From Sphingobacterium sp. (GTDB lineage Bacteria; Bacteroidota; Bacteroidia; Sphingobacteriales; Sphingobacteriaceae), in the NCBI GenBank assembly GCA_031286695.1, contig JAITTY010000005.1, forward strand, positions 62,001 to 126,000: a stretch of 64,000 bases of DNA, written 5' to 3'. Within the stretch, counting starts at the first letter, position 1, and every line of letters starts with the position of its first letter. Shown piece by piece: positions 24,832-33,593 of the stretch. Under the pieces are notes generated by a model. The model was not told the DNA's origin, made no database searches, and saw only the letters and a program-made list of their open reading frames with translations. A program made the translations under genes and the position numbers.

Positions 24832-25521
24832 TTAACCAAGTAATTGTTCTACCAACTTAGGAACGGCAACTGTAGCGGCCTCCTCAAAACATTGTACGTT
24901 ACGCAAAGCAGTATGATTAGCTATCTTTTTATCAATTAAAAAGATCTGGCAATGATTAGACGCAAATTCTTTGAGTCCTGCTGCGGGATAAACTTGCAAA
25001 GAGGTACCTACGATAATTAAGATATCAGCTTCCGAAACTAAAGCTGCAGCCTCTTCGATTGCCGGTACTGCTTCCCCAAACCAAACTATATTAGGTCTTA
25101 GCTGGCTACCTTTCTCACAGAGATCTCCCATTTTTATCTCATCACCGATGATAGGGTAAACCAAGCGGTCATCAATAGATGATTTTGCCTGATCCAAGCG
25201 GCCATGTAAATGAATAATATGTGATGATCCGGCCTGCTCATGTAATAGATCCACATTCTGCGTGATAATACTGACCTGGTATTCTGATTCCAATTCAACT
25301 AAGGCATGGTGAGCTGCATTTGCATTTGCCGCCAAGGCATTTTTCCTACGCAGATTATAAAACTCCTGAACCAAAACTGGATTTTTATACCAGCCTTCAA
25401 TTGAAGCTACCTCCATCACATCATGTCCTTCCCACAATCCATTTGCATCCCGAAATGTAGGTATACCACTTTCTGCAGAAATACCTGCCCCAGTCAATAC
25501 AACAATATTCTTTTTTCTCAT
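24832..25521 (-). CDS. cobB: Sirtuin-type NAD-dependent protein deacylase (CobB-like)
   Basis: 229 residues covering a full sirtuin: VLTGAGISAESGIPTFRD (NAD binding), QNVDLLHEQAG, the catalytic histidine in HLHG, IVWFGEAVP and IIVGTSLQVYPA. YNLRR carries the Tyr and Arg of class III sirtuins that favour succinyl or malonyl lysine. The four-cysteine zinc knuckle is not intact: only one Cys remains between the catalytic histidine and IVWFGE. I recall zinc-less CobB forms in Bacteroidota, so this may be normal. The cytoplasmic target is unknown. Confidence 0.92.
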   Translation of the reverse strand: MRKKNIVVLTGAGISAESGIPTFRDANGLWEGHDVMEVASIEGWYKNPVLVQEFYNLRRKNALAANANAAHHALVELESEYQVSIITQNVDLLHEQAGSSHIIHLHGRLDQAKSSIDDRLVYPIIGDEIKMGDLCEKGSQLRPNIVWFGEAVPAIEEAAALVSEADILIIVGTSLQVYPAAGLKEFASNHCQIFLIDKKIANHTALRNVQCFEEAATVAVPKLVEQLLG

Positions 25522-25604
25522 GTTAGATCTAATCGTTTACCAATATACAGCTTTAAAACCAACCTTTTATAGAACCATCACTACCCGTTACTACCTGGGA
25601 GCGA

Positions 25605-26060
25605 TTATTCATTTATCAACATGGCCGCATAGTCATGGGGGAGTTCCAGTCTGATAGAGTCTTTACTTGCCGCCGCTTTACGGTTCATCTCATCAAAGGA
25701 GCGTTGATAATACACAAAGGCCCTGTTTGGAATATGCAGTTCACTGGCTTTTTCCACATTAAATCGATATCGGTTATCTTCCAGACGAACATGCTGATAA
25801 ATACGGTAGGTAACCACTTGAATCTGCACCTTATCAAAAGCTGGAATAACTTTTAAATCTGCCGGCTCATGAAAATACTTCTCATTGAAGTACATAAATT
25901 CACTCGACTTCGCTAGTACTTCGATATTCATCTTTCCATTCACTACTTCGTTTGTGAGCGAATCTGCCCGCAATCTGTCGGATTTACTTCCATCACCGGA
26001 AGAACAAGAAATACTAATGAAAATAAAAAACGGAATAAACACAGTTTTGATCAGATTCAT
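25605..26060 (-). CDS. Hypothetical lipoprotein
   Basis: 151 residues with a lipoprotein signal (FIFISISCSS, Cys19). The mature part is a mixed alpha/beta domain, with DKVQIQVVTYRIYQHV in its middle, that I do not recognise. It lies 83 bp upstream of the sirtuin gene on the same strand and downstream of the fucosidase terminator, so it may head the sirtuin/DUF2891 operon. Confidence 0.7.
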   Translation of the reverse strand: MNLIKTVFIPFFIFISISCSSGDGSKSDRLRADSLTNEVVNGKMNIEVLAKSSEFMYFNEKYFHEPADLKVIPAFDKVQIQVVTYRIYQHVRLEDNRYRFNVEKASELHIPNRAFVYYQRSFDEMNRKAAASKDSIRLELPHDYAAMLINE

Positions 26061-26161
26061 AAGCCTAAGTTATAATAAAAAATACTTCTGCACGACAATT
26101 GAGGAGAAAAATGGACTGATTAAAACAAAAAATAGATTAGAATGGTTTAGATCGCACATAA

Positions 26162-26195
26162 AAAAGCCTAGGATATTTTATTATCCTAGGCTTTT
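26162..26195 (-). terminator. Intrinsic terminator of the fucosidase gene
   Basis: A perfect 14-bp stem (26162-26175 and 26182-26195, core GCCTAGGATA) with a 6-nt loop. In the minus direction it ends in a T-run. It lies 31 bp after the fucosidase stop. Confidence 0.9.
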
Positions 26196-26225
26196 GCTTT
26201 AACTCATTGAAGACAATTCGGCCAG

Positions 26226-28064
26226 TTAAAGGTTATTCTCAATAGCACCGACTTTCTCCCGGTACAATTGCACTGGGGCATCCAGTAATACGGCGATAAC
26301 TGTCATATTTTTATCTAGGCGTTCTGCGGGTGCCTGAATGTAAATAATACCAGGGATACTGCTCCAATATAGTTTATTAAAGATTTCATGATTTATCATC
26401 GAACCTTCACCAACTAATCGGATCCTGGCGACTCCATTTTTGATACCTTTAAGCGCTATTGGGCCTGTTGGCTTTCCTTCAACAAAAAGATAGAGTGTCT
26501 GACGATCTTTTGAAAGTGCGCTAAGGCCTTCATAGTGCCCCGCAGGCAAACCCTTACCTGTTTCGTAAAGCGCTTCAGCATGGTCTTTGACCCATTTTAT
26601 TACCGCCGGATTCGTTGTGTTTGTTGTAGGTAGCTTCGCTTCCATACCGTCCACGGTTAGTCCTGAGTTGTCAAAGATATTTTTACCTGCATGCAACGTC
26701 GAAGCTATCTGCGCTAAAGCTCTATCTGTAAACTTATTATCCAATACTGATTTTAAACTCACTTCAGTCTCTTTCGGAGCCGTCCAGCGAAGTTCTTCTG
26801 AGAAATTCAGCGCTATCACGGTAACATCCTGATCAAAGTTGACCTTCTTCAAATCTACCTGAACAATCCCGTCTTCGGATTTAACACCGACTTTAGAAGA
26901 GGCATCACCTATAACTGAAACTCCTTTAATAGCTGTATGATTAACCAAACCTCTGAGTTGCAATTCAGGTTTTTGTTCGTACACATACAGATAAAGTGTT
27001 TTGCCATCTTTTGATAATGCAGATTTCCCATTATAGTTAGCAAAAGGAATACCTGCTCTCGTTCCATAGATCGCGGCCGCGTGTTTATGAGTCCATCTCC
27101 CCAGCTGTTTCAAGATATTTAATTGTTCCGCAGGGATTGTTCCATCTGCTTTTGGACCGATATCCAGTAACAAGTTCCCCCCCATAGAAATACAATCGAC
27201 CAAGGTCCGAATAATCATATTAGGGGATTTATATTTCTTATCAAAAGGCTGATAGCCCCAAGAATCGTTCATGGTATAACAAAGCTCCCAAAATTTAGCA
27301 TCTGGACGCGTTACAGGAATCCCCTGTTCGGGTGTGTCGTAATCACCATGATGATTCAATCGTGAGTTTATAATAATATTCGGATTGTATTTCCGCAAAA
27401 GGCTTAATGTCTCTTTTGCTTTCCACTCCTCCGCACTGTGCTCCCAGTCTCCGTCAAACCAAATTAACTCAGGCTTATACTGCTCCGACAATTCTGTCAG
27501 CTGCTTTTGATAATATTGCACATAATTAGTCCAGCGACCAGGTTCATCTGCCAGCTGATAACGTTTTCTATTACGTGTAAAAACATCATAATAGGGATGA
27601 CTCCAGTCGGGCAGCGAATAATATAGCCCAGTATGCAGACCTTCTTCTTGTATTGCTTTCACAAAAGGTGTAATGACATCCTGTTTTGCAGCAGCATCTT
27701 TCAGTGTAGTGATCGCTTTATCGGCTTTCGTATTCCACATGGAAATCCCATCATGGTGCTTAGTGGTAATCACCGTATACTTTGCCCCGGCTTCTTTGAT
27801 TAGTTTAGCCCACTCCCTCGGTTGATAATCTTTAGCTGTAAAATCATTGAGCTGTTTAATATAATTATCGTGATTGATATAATTATTAAAAAATGACCAG
27901 GACTCTGAGATTCCATCCACAGAATAAATTCCCCAATGAATAAAAATACCCAATTTGGCATCTTCAAACCAACCCATTTTTTGTGTTGAAACCTTGTTCT
28001 GGGCTGAAACGTTTGAGCACGCCGATGCCAAAAGAACAAAAAGAGAAATCTTTCGAAACTTCAT
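26226..28064 (-). CDS. GH29 alpha-L-fucosidase
   Basis: 612 residues with a signal peptide (LFVLLASACSNVSAQ, with a possible lipobox SAC). The catalytic barrel starts at once: GWFEDAKLGIFIHWGIYSV, TTKHHDGISMW, the nucleophile region LIWFDGDWEHSAEEW and NIIINSRLNHHGDY. The C-terminal ~270 residues hold beta-sandwich modules including two similar segments (LSKDGKTLYLYVYE and LSKDRQTLYLFVEG). It releases terminal L-fucose from glycans outside the cytoplasm. It is monocistronic with its own terminator. An 11-bp phased repeat array lies 125 bp upstream. Confidence 0.93.
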   Translation of the reverse strand: MKFRKISLFVLLASACSNVSAQNKVSTQKMGWFEDAKLGIFIHWGIYSVDGISESWSFFNNYINHDNYIKQLNDFTAKDYQPREWAKLIKEAGAKYTVITTKHHDGISMWNTKADKAITTLKDAAAKQDVITPFVKAIQEEGLHTGLYYSLPDWSHPYYDVFTRNRKRYQLADEPGRWTNYVQYYQKQLTELSEQYKPELIWFDGDWEHSAEEWKAKETLSLLRKYNPNIIINSRLNHHGDYDTPEQGIPVTRPDAKFWELCYTMNDSWGYQPFDKKYKSPNMIIRTLVDCISMGGNLLLDIGPKADGTIPAEQLNILKQLGRWTHKHAAAIYGTRAGIPFANYNGKSALSKDGKTLYLYVYEQKPELQLRGLVNHTAIKGVSVIGDASSKVGVKSEDGIVQVDLKKVNFDQDVTVIALNFSEELRWTAPKETEVSLKSVLDNKFTDRALAQIASTLHAGKNIFDNSGLTVDGMEAKLPTTNTTNPAVIKWVKDHAEALYETGKGLPAGHYEGLSALSKDRQTLYLFVEGKPTGPIALKGIKNGVARIRLVGEGSMINHEIFNKLYWSSIPGIIYIQAPAERLDKNMTVIAVLLDAPVQLYREKVGAIENNL

Positions 28065-28188
28065 AAAGCTATTTTATCGATTACATAACGAGTTTAAGCC
28101 GGCAAAATACACATTAATCAGCACAATACAACTATGTAAGGGATAAATTACGATCGAGAAAGTTAGGGAATTTATTAAATATTTAAAC

Positions 28189-28236
28189 GGACCTAACAGG
28201 GACTTTATAGGGACCTCATTCGGACCTCATTCGGAT
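28189..28236. repeat. Phased GGAC array: boxes every 11 bp
   Basis: GGAC begins at exactly 28189, 28200, 28211 and 28222, and a fifth box GGAT at 28233. The units at 28211 and 28222 are identical (GGACCTCATTC). The spacing equals about one turn of DNA, so all boxes face one side of the helix. The array sits 125 bp upstream of the fucosidase start. A binding array is inferred. Confidence 0.75.
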
Positions 28237-28433
28237 AAAGACGTATAAAGTACCTTTTAAGTACATATAAAATAAGTTGCAAGTAACTATTATATATGAC
28301 CCTTGTAGGGAGATGCACTGTCTTTGAATTGATCTAACTTGTAAAGGTGATAGATTCTTCTACTTCAAGTGCCAAAATTTGGACTAGTATTGACCATTTT
28401 TAGCTGTTTGTATGTGCTTACAAAAACTTCATG

Positions 28434-28441
28434 TATATTTG
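28434..28441 (+). promoter_or_regulatory. TAnnTTTG promoter element of rnhA
   Basis: TATATTTG matches the Bacteroidota -7 box and ends 6 bp before the ATG at 28448. Transcription would begin at or next to the start codon, giving a leaderless mRNA. Confidence 0.55.
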
Positions 28442-28447
28442 AAAGGT

Positions 28448-28942
28448 ATGATCGAATTATATACTGATGGCGCTTCCAGTGGGAACCCAGGTCCTGGAGG
28501 CTACGGAACTATTTTAAGAACAATTTATACGGGCGATAATGAATCGTTTAAAGGAAAGCTGATTGAAAAGGAGTTTTCGGGTGGTTATCGCAAAACGACC
28601 AATAACCGAATGGAATTGATGGCTGTTATCGTTGGCCTTGAGGCCCTAAAAAACTTGAATCAGCAAGTTACGGTGTATTCTGACTCCAAATATGTTATTG
28701 ATGCTATCGACAAAAAATGGGTATATGGCTGGGTTCAAAAAGGTTTCGCGGGAAAAAAGAATAAGGACCTTTGGCTGCGTTTAATGAATGCGTATAAGCT
28801 GCACAGCGTTCGCCTTGTTTGGGTAAAGGGCCATGCGGGTCATCCATTAAATGAGCGCTGTGACCGTCTGGCGGTTGCGGCATCCAAAGACAAAGCAAAC
28901 TGGAAAATTGACAGTGTTTTTGAAATGGAAGAAGGTAAATAG
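28448..28942 (+). CDS. rnhA: Ribonuclease HI
   Basis: 164 residues from the ATG at 28448. The RNase H fold and active site are complete: [17 protein letters not shown] (first Asp), [14 protein letters not shown] (Glu), [12 protein letters not shown] (Asp) and [17 protein letters not shown] (His and last Asp). It cleaves RNA in RNA-DNA hybrids in the cytoplasm, removing primers and R-loops. A longer frame from 28412 would start upstream of the promoter and is rejected. A convergent terminator follows. Confidence 0.95.
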   Translation: MIELYTDGASSGNPGPGGYGTILRTIYTGDNESFKGKLIEKEFSGGYRKTTNNRMELMAVIVGLEALKNLNQQVTVYSDSKYVIDAIDKKWVYGWVQKGFAGKKNKDLWLRLMNAYKLHSVRLVWVKGHAGHPLNERCDRLAVAASKDKANWKIDSVFEMEEGK

Positions 28943-28943
28943 A

Positions 28944-28973
28944 AAAGGGAGCATTTTAATACATGCTCCCTTT
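28944..28973. terminator. Bidirectional terminator between rnhA and trxB
   Basis: An 11-bp perfect stem (28944-28954 and 28963-28973, AAAGGGAGCAT) with an 8-nt loop sits between convergent genes. A and T tracts border both arms. Confidence 0.85.
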
Positions 28974-28993
28974 CCTATTCTATTTAGTTTAGA

Positions 28994-29950
28994 TTATTCG
29001 CCACTTTCCTTCGCAGCGAGATATCTTTCCGCTTCCAGCGCTGCCATACAACCTGTTCCCGCAGCAGTAATTGCCTGACGGAAAATATTGTCCTGAACAT
29101 CCCCACAAGCAAAAACACCCGGTATATTCGTCGCTGTACTATCTGGTTTTGTGATCAAATATCCGGTTTCATCCATATCCAATACACCCGTAAACAATTC
29201 GGTATTTGGTTTGTGGCCGATCGCAACAAAGAAACCTGTCACTTCTAAATCTTTTTCAGACTGATCTTTATTATTGATAACGCGAATTCCAGTGACAACC
29301 TGACCGTCTCCTAAAACTTCTTTTGCCTCAGAATTGTAATGTACTTCGATATTTGGCGTATTCATGACACGGTGTACCATTGCTTTAGAAGCACGGAACT
29401 CATCACGGCGCACCAGCATATGTACTTTTGAACATAGTTTTGCAAGATATGTAGCTTCCTCAGCCGCTGTATCTCCCGCCCCAACGATTGCAACCTCTTG
29501 ATTTTTAAAGAAAAATCCGTCACATACAGCACATGCTGAAACACCAAAACCATTATATTTTTGTTCAGATTCCAAGCCTAACCACTTCGCGGTAGCTCCT
29601 GTTGCAATAATCACAGTATCAGCGGTAACTTGTACCGTTCCGTCAATTTCCACACGGTGTACCGCACCTGTAAAATCTACTTTGGTTACATATCCAAAAC
29701 GTACTGAAGTACCAAAGCGTTCTGCCTGCTCGCGCAAATCTTCCATCATCACAGGTCCTGTAATACCTTTTGGATAGCCTGGGAAATTGTCCACCTCGGT
29801 TGTTTGAGTCAATTGCCCACCAGGTACAATACCAGTGTACACTACAGGCTTCATATCTGCACGTGCAGCGTAAATAGCTGCTGTATAACCTGCTGGTCCC
29901 GAACCAATAATCAAACACTGTACATGTTCCACTTCTTGTTTGAATTCCAT
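28994..29950 (-). CDS. trxB: Thioredoxin-disulfide reductase
   Basis: 318 residues, the usual size. The FAD motif IIGSGPAGYTAAIYAARA, the redox pair in SACAVCDGFFF (CAVC), the NADPH motif IVGAGDTAAEEATYLAKL and the C-terminal FAD motif GVFACGDVQD are all present. It reduces thioredoxin with NADPH in the cytoplasm. It starts 28 bp after the exonuclease gene on the same strand and shares its transcript. Confidence 0.96.
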   Translation of the reverse strand: MEFKQEVEHVQCLIIGSGPAGYTAAIYAARADMKPVVYTGIVPGGQLTQTTEVDNFPGYPKGITGPVMMEDLREQAERFGTSVRFGYVTKVDFTGAVHRVEIDGTVQVTADTVIIATGATAKWLGLESEQKYNGFGVSACAVCDGFFFKNQEVAIVGAGDTAAEEATYLAKLCSKVHMLVRRDEFRASKAMVHRVMNTPNIEVHYNSEAKEVLGDGQVVTGIRVINNKDQSEKDLEVTGFFVAIGHKPNTELFTGVLDMDETGYLITKPDSTATNIPGVFACGDVQDNIFRQAITAAGTGCMAALEAERYLAAKESGE

Positions 29951-29978
29951 ATTCCTTTTTCTAAGCTATTAATTAAAG

Positions 29979-30932
29979 TTATTTTTTAAATTTATCTTGC
30001 AATCCTTTCAGCATATCCAACGAAATGCTCTGTGGAGCCTCCTCTTTTTGCTGATTGAATTCCTTTTTCGCAAGTTTTCTATCTTCCGCAGAATGAGCGG
30101 CAGCCGCTTTAGCTTTTTGCTCGTTCTTCTCTTTTTTATATCTATTCCAGATATTTTCCAGTACCTTTTTTGTGTATAATGGAAAATCTCCATTTTGCAT
30201 CCAGGCATAGTAACTAGGTTCCTGCTCAAATACTTCTACAATAGGTTTTCCTTTATGTTTTCCAAAATTGATCGTTTCCTGTCCGTCGGCATTATAAACA
30301 AGACGTCCAGCAAAATCCACCGGCTTACTTAAGTTGGTAAATGCATGCAAAGCTTCAACATCGTTAACTACAGGATGGGAAACGACACCATGTTTATCTT
30401 CAAAAGCCGCACCTTCATATTTTGTCAGCTGTGCTTTCAATACCTCATATGTCGCACGAACATCCGCTTCCGCAGTGTGCGCATTTTCGAGGTTTTCATT
30501 GCAATAAAATTTATAGGCAGCTTTCAAGGTACGCTGTTCCATTTGATGAAAGATATTTTGAACATCTACAAATGCTCTACCCTCCAGAGAAAAATCGACA
30601 CCTGCGCGTAGGAATTCTTCCATCAGCATAGGTACATCAAACTTGTTGGAATTATATCCCGCTAGATCTCCATCGGCAATGAATGCTGCCAGTTCCACCG
30701 CTATCGCCTTAAAATTAGGCGCATCCTTCACATCTTCATCATAAATGCCATGAAAAAAAGAGGACTCCGCGGGAATAGGTATTTCCGGATTGATCTTCTT
30801 TGTATATACTGTTTCTTCACCATTGGGCATCACTTTCAGAAATGATACTTCAACAATACGATCCGTCGCTACATTAACGCCTGTAGTTTCCAAATCGAAA
30901 AATACCAATGGTCTCTTTAATTTTAATTCCAT
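29979..30932 (-). CDS. DnaQ-like 3'-5' exonuclease
   Basis: 317 residues. The N-terminal ~165 residues are a DEDDh exonuclease: VFFDLETTGVNVATDRIVEV (Exo I), LAGYNSNKFDVPML (Exo II) and AHTAEADVRATYEVL (Exo III with His). A C-terminal part with INFGKHKGKPIVEV resembles the DUF3820-type or SH3-like quorum domain seen in such Bacteroidota exonucleases, ending in a charged lysine-rich helix. Likely roles are DNA repair or proofreading-like trimming; it is not tied to a polymerase gene here. Confidence 0.9.
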   Translation of the reverse strand: MELKLKRPLVFFDLETTGVNVATDRIVEVSFLKVMPNGEETVYTKKINPEIPIPAESSFFHGIYDEDVKDAPNFKAIAVELAAFIADGDLAGYNSNKFDVPMLMEEFLRAGVDFSLEGRAFVDVQNIFHQMEQRTLKAAYKFYCNENLENAHTAEADVRATYEVLKAQLTKYEGAAFEDKHGVVSHPVVNDVEALHAFTNLSKPVDFAGRLVYNADGQETINFGKHKGKPIVEVFEQEPSYYAWMQNGDFPLYTKKVLENIWNRYKKEKNEQKAKAAAAHSAEDRKLAKKEFNQQKEEAPQSISLDMLKGLQDKFKK

Positions 30933-31003
30933 GCTGGATAGTACACTTTTTTATCAAAAACCAAAAATACAAAGTAGTATTCGATTTTTGTAGTCTTAGA
31001 AAT

Positions 31004-32326
31004 TTAATTTACAACCGCTTGATGAAGTAGTTCCCCTTGGCTTATTTTCCCAACAACAACCTTCACCATCGTGTCAAAGTCCAAATATTTATTGGCAATA
31101 TCACGTACCTTGTCAGGTGACATATTTCTGATCTGCTCCATATAATAAGAATAGTAAGTTAATGTCATCCCGTTCAATAGCACGCTCTTAAATTTGTCCG
31201 CATGGGAAAAGATACTTTCCAATGAACCTAGCATCGACCCCTCCATATAGGTTTTCACAAGGTTTACCTCTTCAATAGCAGCCAATGTCGTTTTCAATGC
31301 ATTGATCTCCTTCTCTATTTCGGTCAGGGTTGCCCCTGTTACATCCACACCTACTTCCGTGACAATAGTTAAAAAACCAGTATGTTTCAGGGTTGCCACA
31401 GCCGAACCGATACTATACGTATATCCTTTTTCCTCGCGGATATTGCGCATAAGACGGGAACCAAAAAAACCGCCCAACAATGTGTTGACAAATTGTAATG
31501 CAGGATAATCGGGATGGGTTCTTCCTATGGTCTGATTACCTAGACGAATGGCCGACTGCAGCGCATTGTCTTTTTCTTCATAAGCCAATTCGCTGGAACC
31601 CTGGATTAAAATTGGGTCATCTAAACTTGAAGTCCCAACGGCACCTTGCCATTCAATACCGAAAATCTGTTCAAGTTCCTGCAACAGACTATCGGAAACA
31701 TTTCCGGATACGATCAACGTACAATTGCTGGGATCAATTTCTTTCTTGTACAGTTCAATCAGCTGTGAACGAGTAATCGCATCATAATCTTCAAGTTGAG
31801 GTGTCCTCCCGTAGCGATTGTCTTCGCCAAAGATCAGATTATAGAATTTACGTCGTGCCAAATAATCATTCTTTTGAATGGAAACTTGAAACTTCTGTTT
31901 GTTATTGCGTAAATAGGTATCCAATTCTTGCTGCGGAATCGACGCTTCGGTCAAAATATCCTTTACCAAAGGCAGCAGTACCTGACTATGCCTATTCAAG
32001 GTATAAAGCGATAAAGATGTGGTATCAAAAGAGTATTCAGGGACGAGAAATGCACCGTAAAAATCCACTTTATCCGCAATCTCTGCACTGGACATTGTCC
32101 TTGTACCTTCTTTAAGCAAGGCACTTAAAGCACTATTGAGCAAAGGGTTTTCACGCTGCCCTTCGAGATAGGTATTTGCAAATATCCACTCTATGCGAAC
32201 GAGCTCTTGCTCAGGTGACTGAAATACATATACAGGCAGTCCGTTTGCAAATTGTTTCTTTATCGGTTCTTTCAAACTGATGTTTCCGATTTCACGAAAC
32301 TCTGGTGCTTTCGTTCTATCCAACAT
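31004..32326 (-). CDS. M16-family peptidase, catalytically inactive partner subunit
   Basis: 440 residues of M16 fold, but the zinc-binding HxxEH is missing at the expected place (IFANTYLEGQRENPLLNSAL). It keeps the R/Y-rich glycine motif near residue 315 (LLGGFFGSRLMRNIREEKGYTYSIG), which supplies substrate contacts. The gene overlaps the active-subunit gene by 11 bp. This two-gene arrangement matches bacterial M16B heterodimers in which one subunit holds the zinc and the other the R/Y pair. No clear signal peptide. Confidence 0.92.
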   Translation of the reverse strand: MLDRTKAPEFREIGNISLKEPIKKQFANGLPVYVFQSPEQELVRIEWIFANTYLEGQRENPLLNSALSALLKEGTRTMSSAEIADKVDFYGAFLVPEYSFDTTSLSLYTLNRHSQVLLPLVKDILTEASIPQQELDTYLRNNKQKFQVSIQKNDYLARRKFYNLIFGEDNRYGRTPQLEDYDAITRSQLIELYKKEIDPSNCTLIVSGNVSDSLLQELEQIFGIEWQGAVGTSSLDDPILIQGSSELAYEEKDNALQSAIRLGNQTIGRTHPDYPALQFVNTLLGGFFGSRLMRNIREEKGYTYSIGSAVATLKHTGFLTIVTEVGVDVTGATLTEIEKEINALKTTLAAIEEVNLVKTYMEGSMLGSLESIFSHADKFKSVLLNGMTLTYYSYYMEQIRNMSPDKVRDIANKYLDFDTMVKVVVGKISQGELLHQAVVN

Positions 32327-33575
32327 GTAGCGCCTCCTCTTCTTTTGATTTATACATTAATATAGAAGCATTCTCTGCTCTGAAAATGGTCTGAGCCTGC
32401 TCTTGAACCTCTTCGGCAGTAACCTTTAAGTATCTTGACACTTCCGTATTGATCCCGTCTGCGTCACCTAATAGTTCATGATAAGCCAAGTTCATCGCTT
32501 TATCCAAAATGGATAATTCGGCAAAAACATTGGTCGATTCGATCTTATTCTTAACTTTTTCAAGTTCTGCAGCAGGAACCAGCTCAGATTTCAAAAGATC
32601 CAATTCAGCCCAAACAGCACTTTCAGCTTCCTCAAGGGAAATTCCCTCCGATGGTTTTCCCTCGATCACAAATAAATTACTGTCAATACTTCCCATGACA
32701 TACGCGTTTATTTCACTGAAAAGTTGTTCTTCTTTGACAAGTCGGCGATAGAGGCGCGAAGATGAGCCCCTCGATAAGATATCCGACAGCAAATCCATGG
32801 CGAAATAACCTTTTTCCAAACGTGCCGGACCATGGAAAGCCATATAAAGTGCATCTAGAGGCACCTCTGCCCATATAGTTTCCCGTCTGATCTCCTCTTG
32901 CACAGGCTCTTTTGGCAACTGCCGATTGTACTTCTCACCTGCCTCAATATCCCCAAACCACTTTTGAGTCAAAGTTTTGACTTCTTCAAAGTGGACATCA
33001 CCAGCCACAACCATAATCGCGCTCTGCGGATTATAATGCAATTTGAAGAACGCTTTCACATCTTCCATTGTAGCCTCTTCGATATGTTTCAGCTCCTTTC
33101 CGATGGTTGCCCAACGGTAAGGATGCACCTGATAAGCCAGAGGACGTAATTTAAGCCATGCGTCACCGTAGGGTTGATTGAGATAGCGCTGTTTGAACTC
33201 CTCGCTCACAACATTGCGCTGTACCTCTAAGCTTTGCGCTGAAAAGGCCAAGCTTAACATGCGGTCTGATTCCAGCCATAAGGCAGTCTCCAAATTAGAA
33301 GATGGCAATGTGATGTAATAATTTGTGATATCATTGCTGGTAAATGCATTATTTTCACCACCAACTTTTTGTAATTCGGTATCAAAATTGGGTATATTGA
33401 TACTGCCGCCAAACATCAGGTGCTCAAATAAATGTGCAAATCCCGTTTGGTCGGGAGATTCGTCCCGTGCACCTACATCGTATAAGATATTGACACAGGC
33501 CATAGCCGTATTATGATCTTCGTGTACCAATACGCGAAGACCGTTTTCTAACGTAAATTTTCGATAAGAAACCAT
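32316..33575 (-). CDS. M16-family zinc peptidase, active subunit
   Basis: 419 residues. The inverted zinc motif HLFEH with downstream glutamate is present (TGFAHLFEHLMFGGS, near residue 46), followed by FTSNDITNYYITLP. The C-terminal half lacks the R/Y motif that its partner has, so the two should act together on peptides or small proteins. No signal peptide is obvious, so the location is cytoplasmic or unclear. It lies 18 bp after hemF and belongs to the gpsA-hemF-M16 run. Confidence 0.93.
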   Translation of the reverse strand: MVSYRKFTLENGLRVLVHEDHNTAMACVNILYDVGARDESPDQTGFAHLFEHLMFGGSINIPNFDTELQKVGGENNAFTSNDITNYYITLPSSNLETALWLESDRMLSLAFSAQSLEVQRNVVSEEFKQRYLNQPYGDAWLKLRPLAYQVHPYRWATIGKELKHIEEATMEDVKAFFKLHYNPQSAIMVVAGDVHFEEVKTLTQKWFGDIEAGEKYNRQLPKEPVQEEIRRETIWAEVPLDALYMAFHGPARLEKGYFAMDLLSDILSRGSSSRLYRRLVKEEQLFSEINAYVMGSIDSNLFVIEGKPSEGISLEEAESAVWAELDLLKSELVPAAELEKVKNKIESTNVFAELSILDKAMNLAYHELLGDADGINTEVSRYLKVTAEEVQEQAQTIFRAENASILMYKSKEEEALHVG

Positions 33576-33593
33576 CTATTTTTTTTGATGTTT

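Larger units (their letters stand above)
28065..28447. other. Divergent intergenic region between fucosidase and rnhA
   Basis: No gene is seen. It holds the phased GGAC array (28189-28236) and the rnhA promoter (28434-28441). The fucosidase promoter must lie between the array and 28064. Confidence 0.7.

Noticed and set aside
28189..28236. Possible CRISPR-like or minisatellite array
   Set aside because: Units are only 11 bp with one constant tetramer, far below CRISPR repeat length, and no cas genes are near.
31004..33575. Frameshifted single M16 gene
   Set aside because: The two frames overlap by 11 bp with proper starts, and active/inactive M16 pairs are a normal arrangement.
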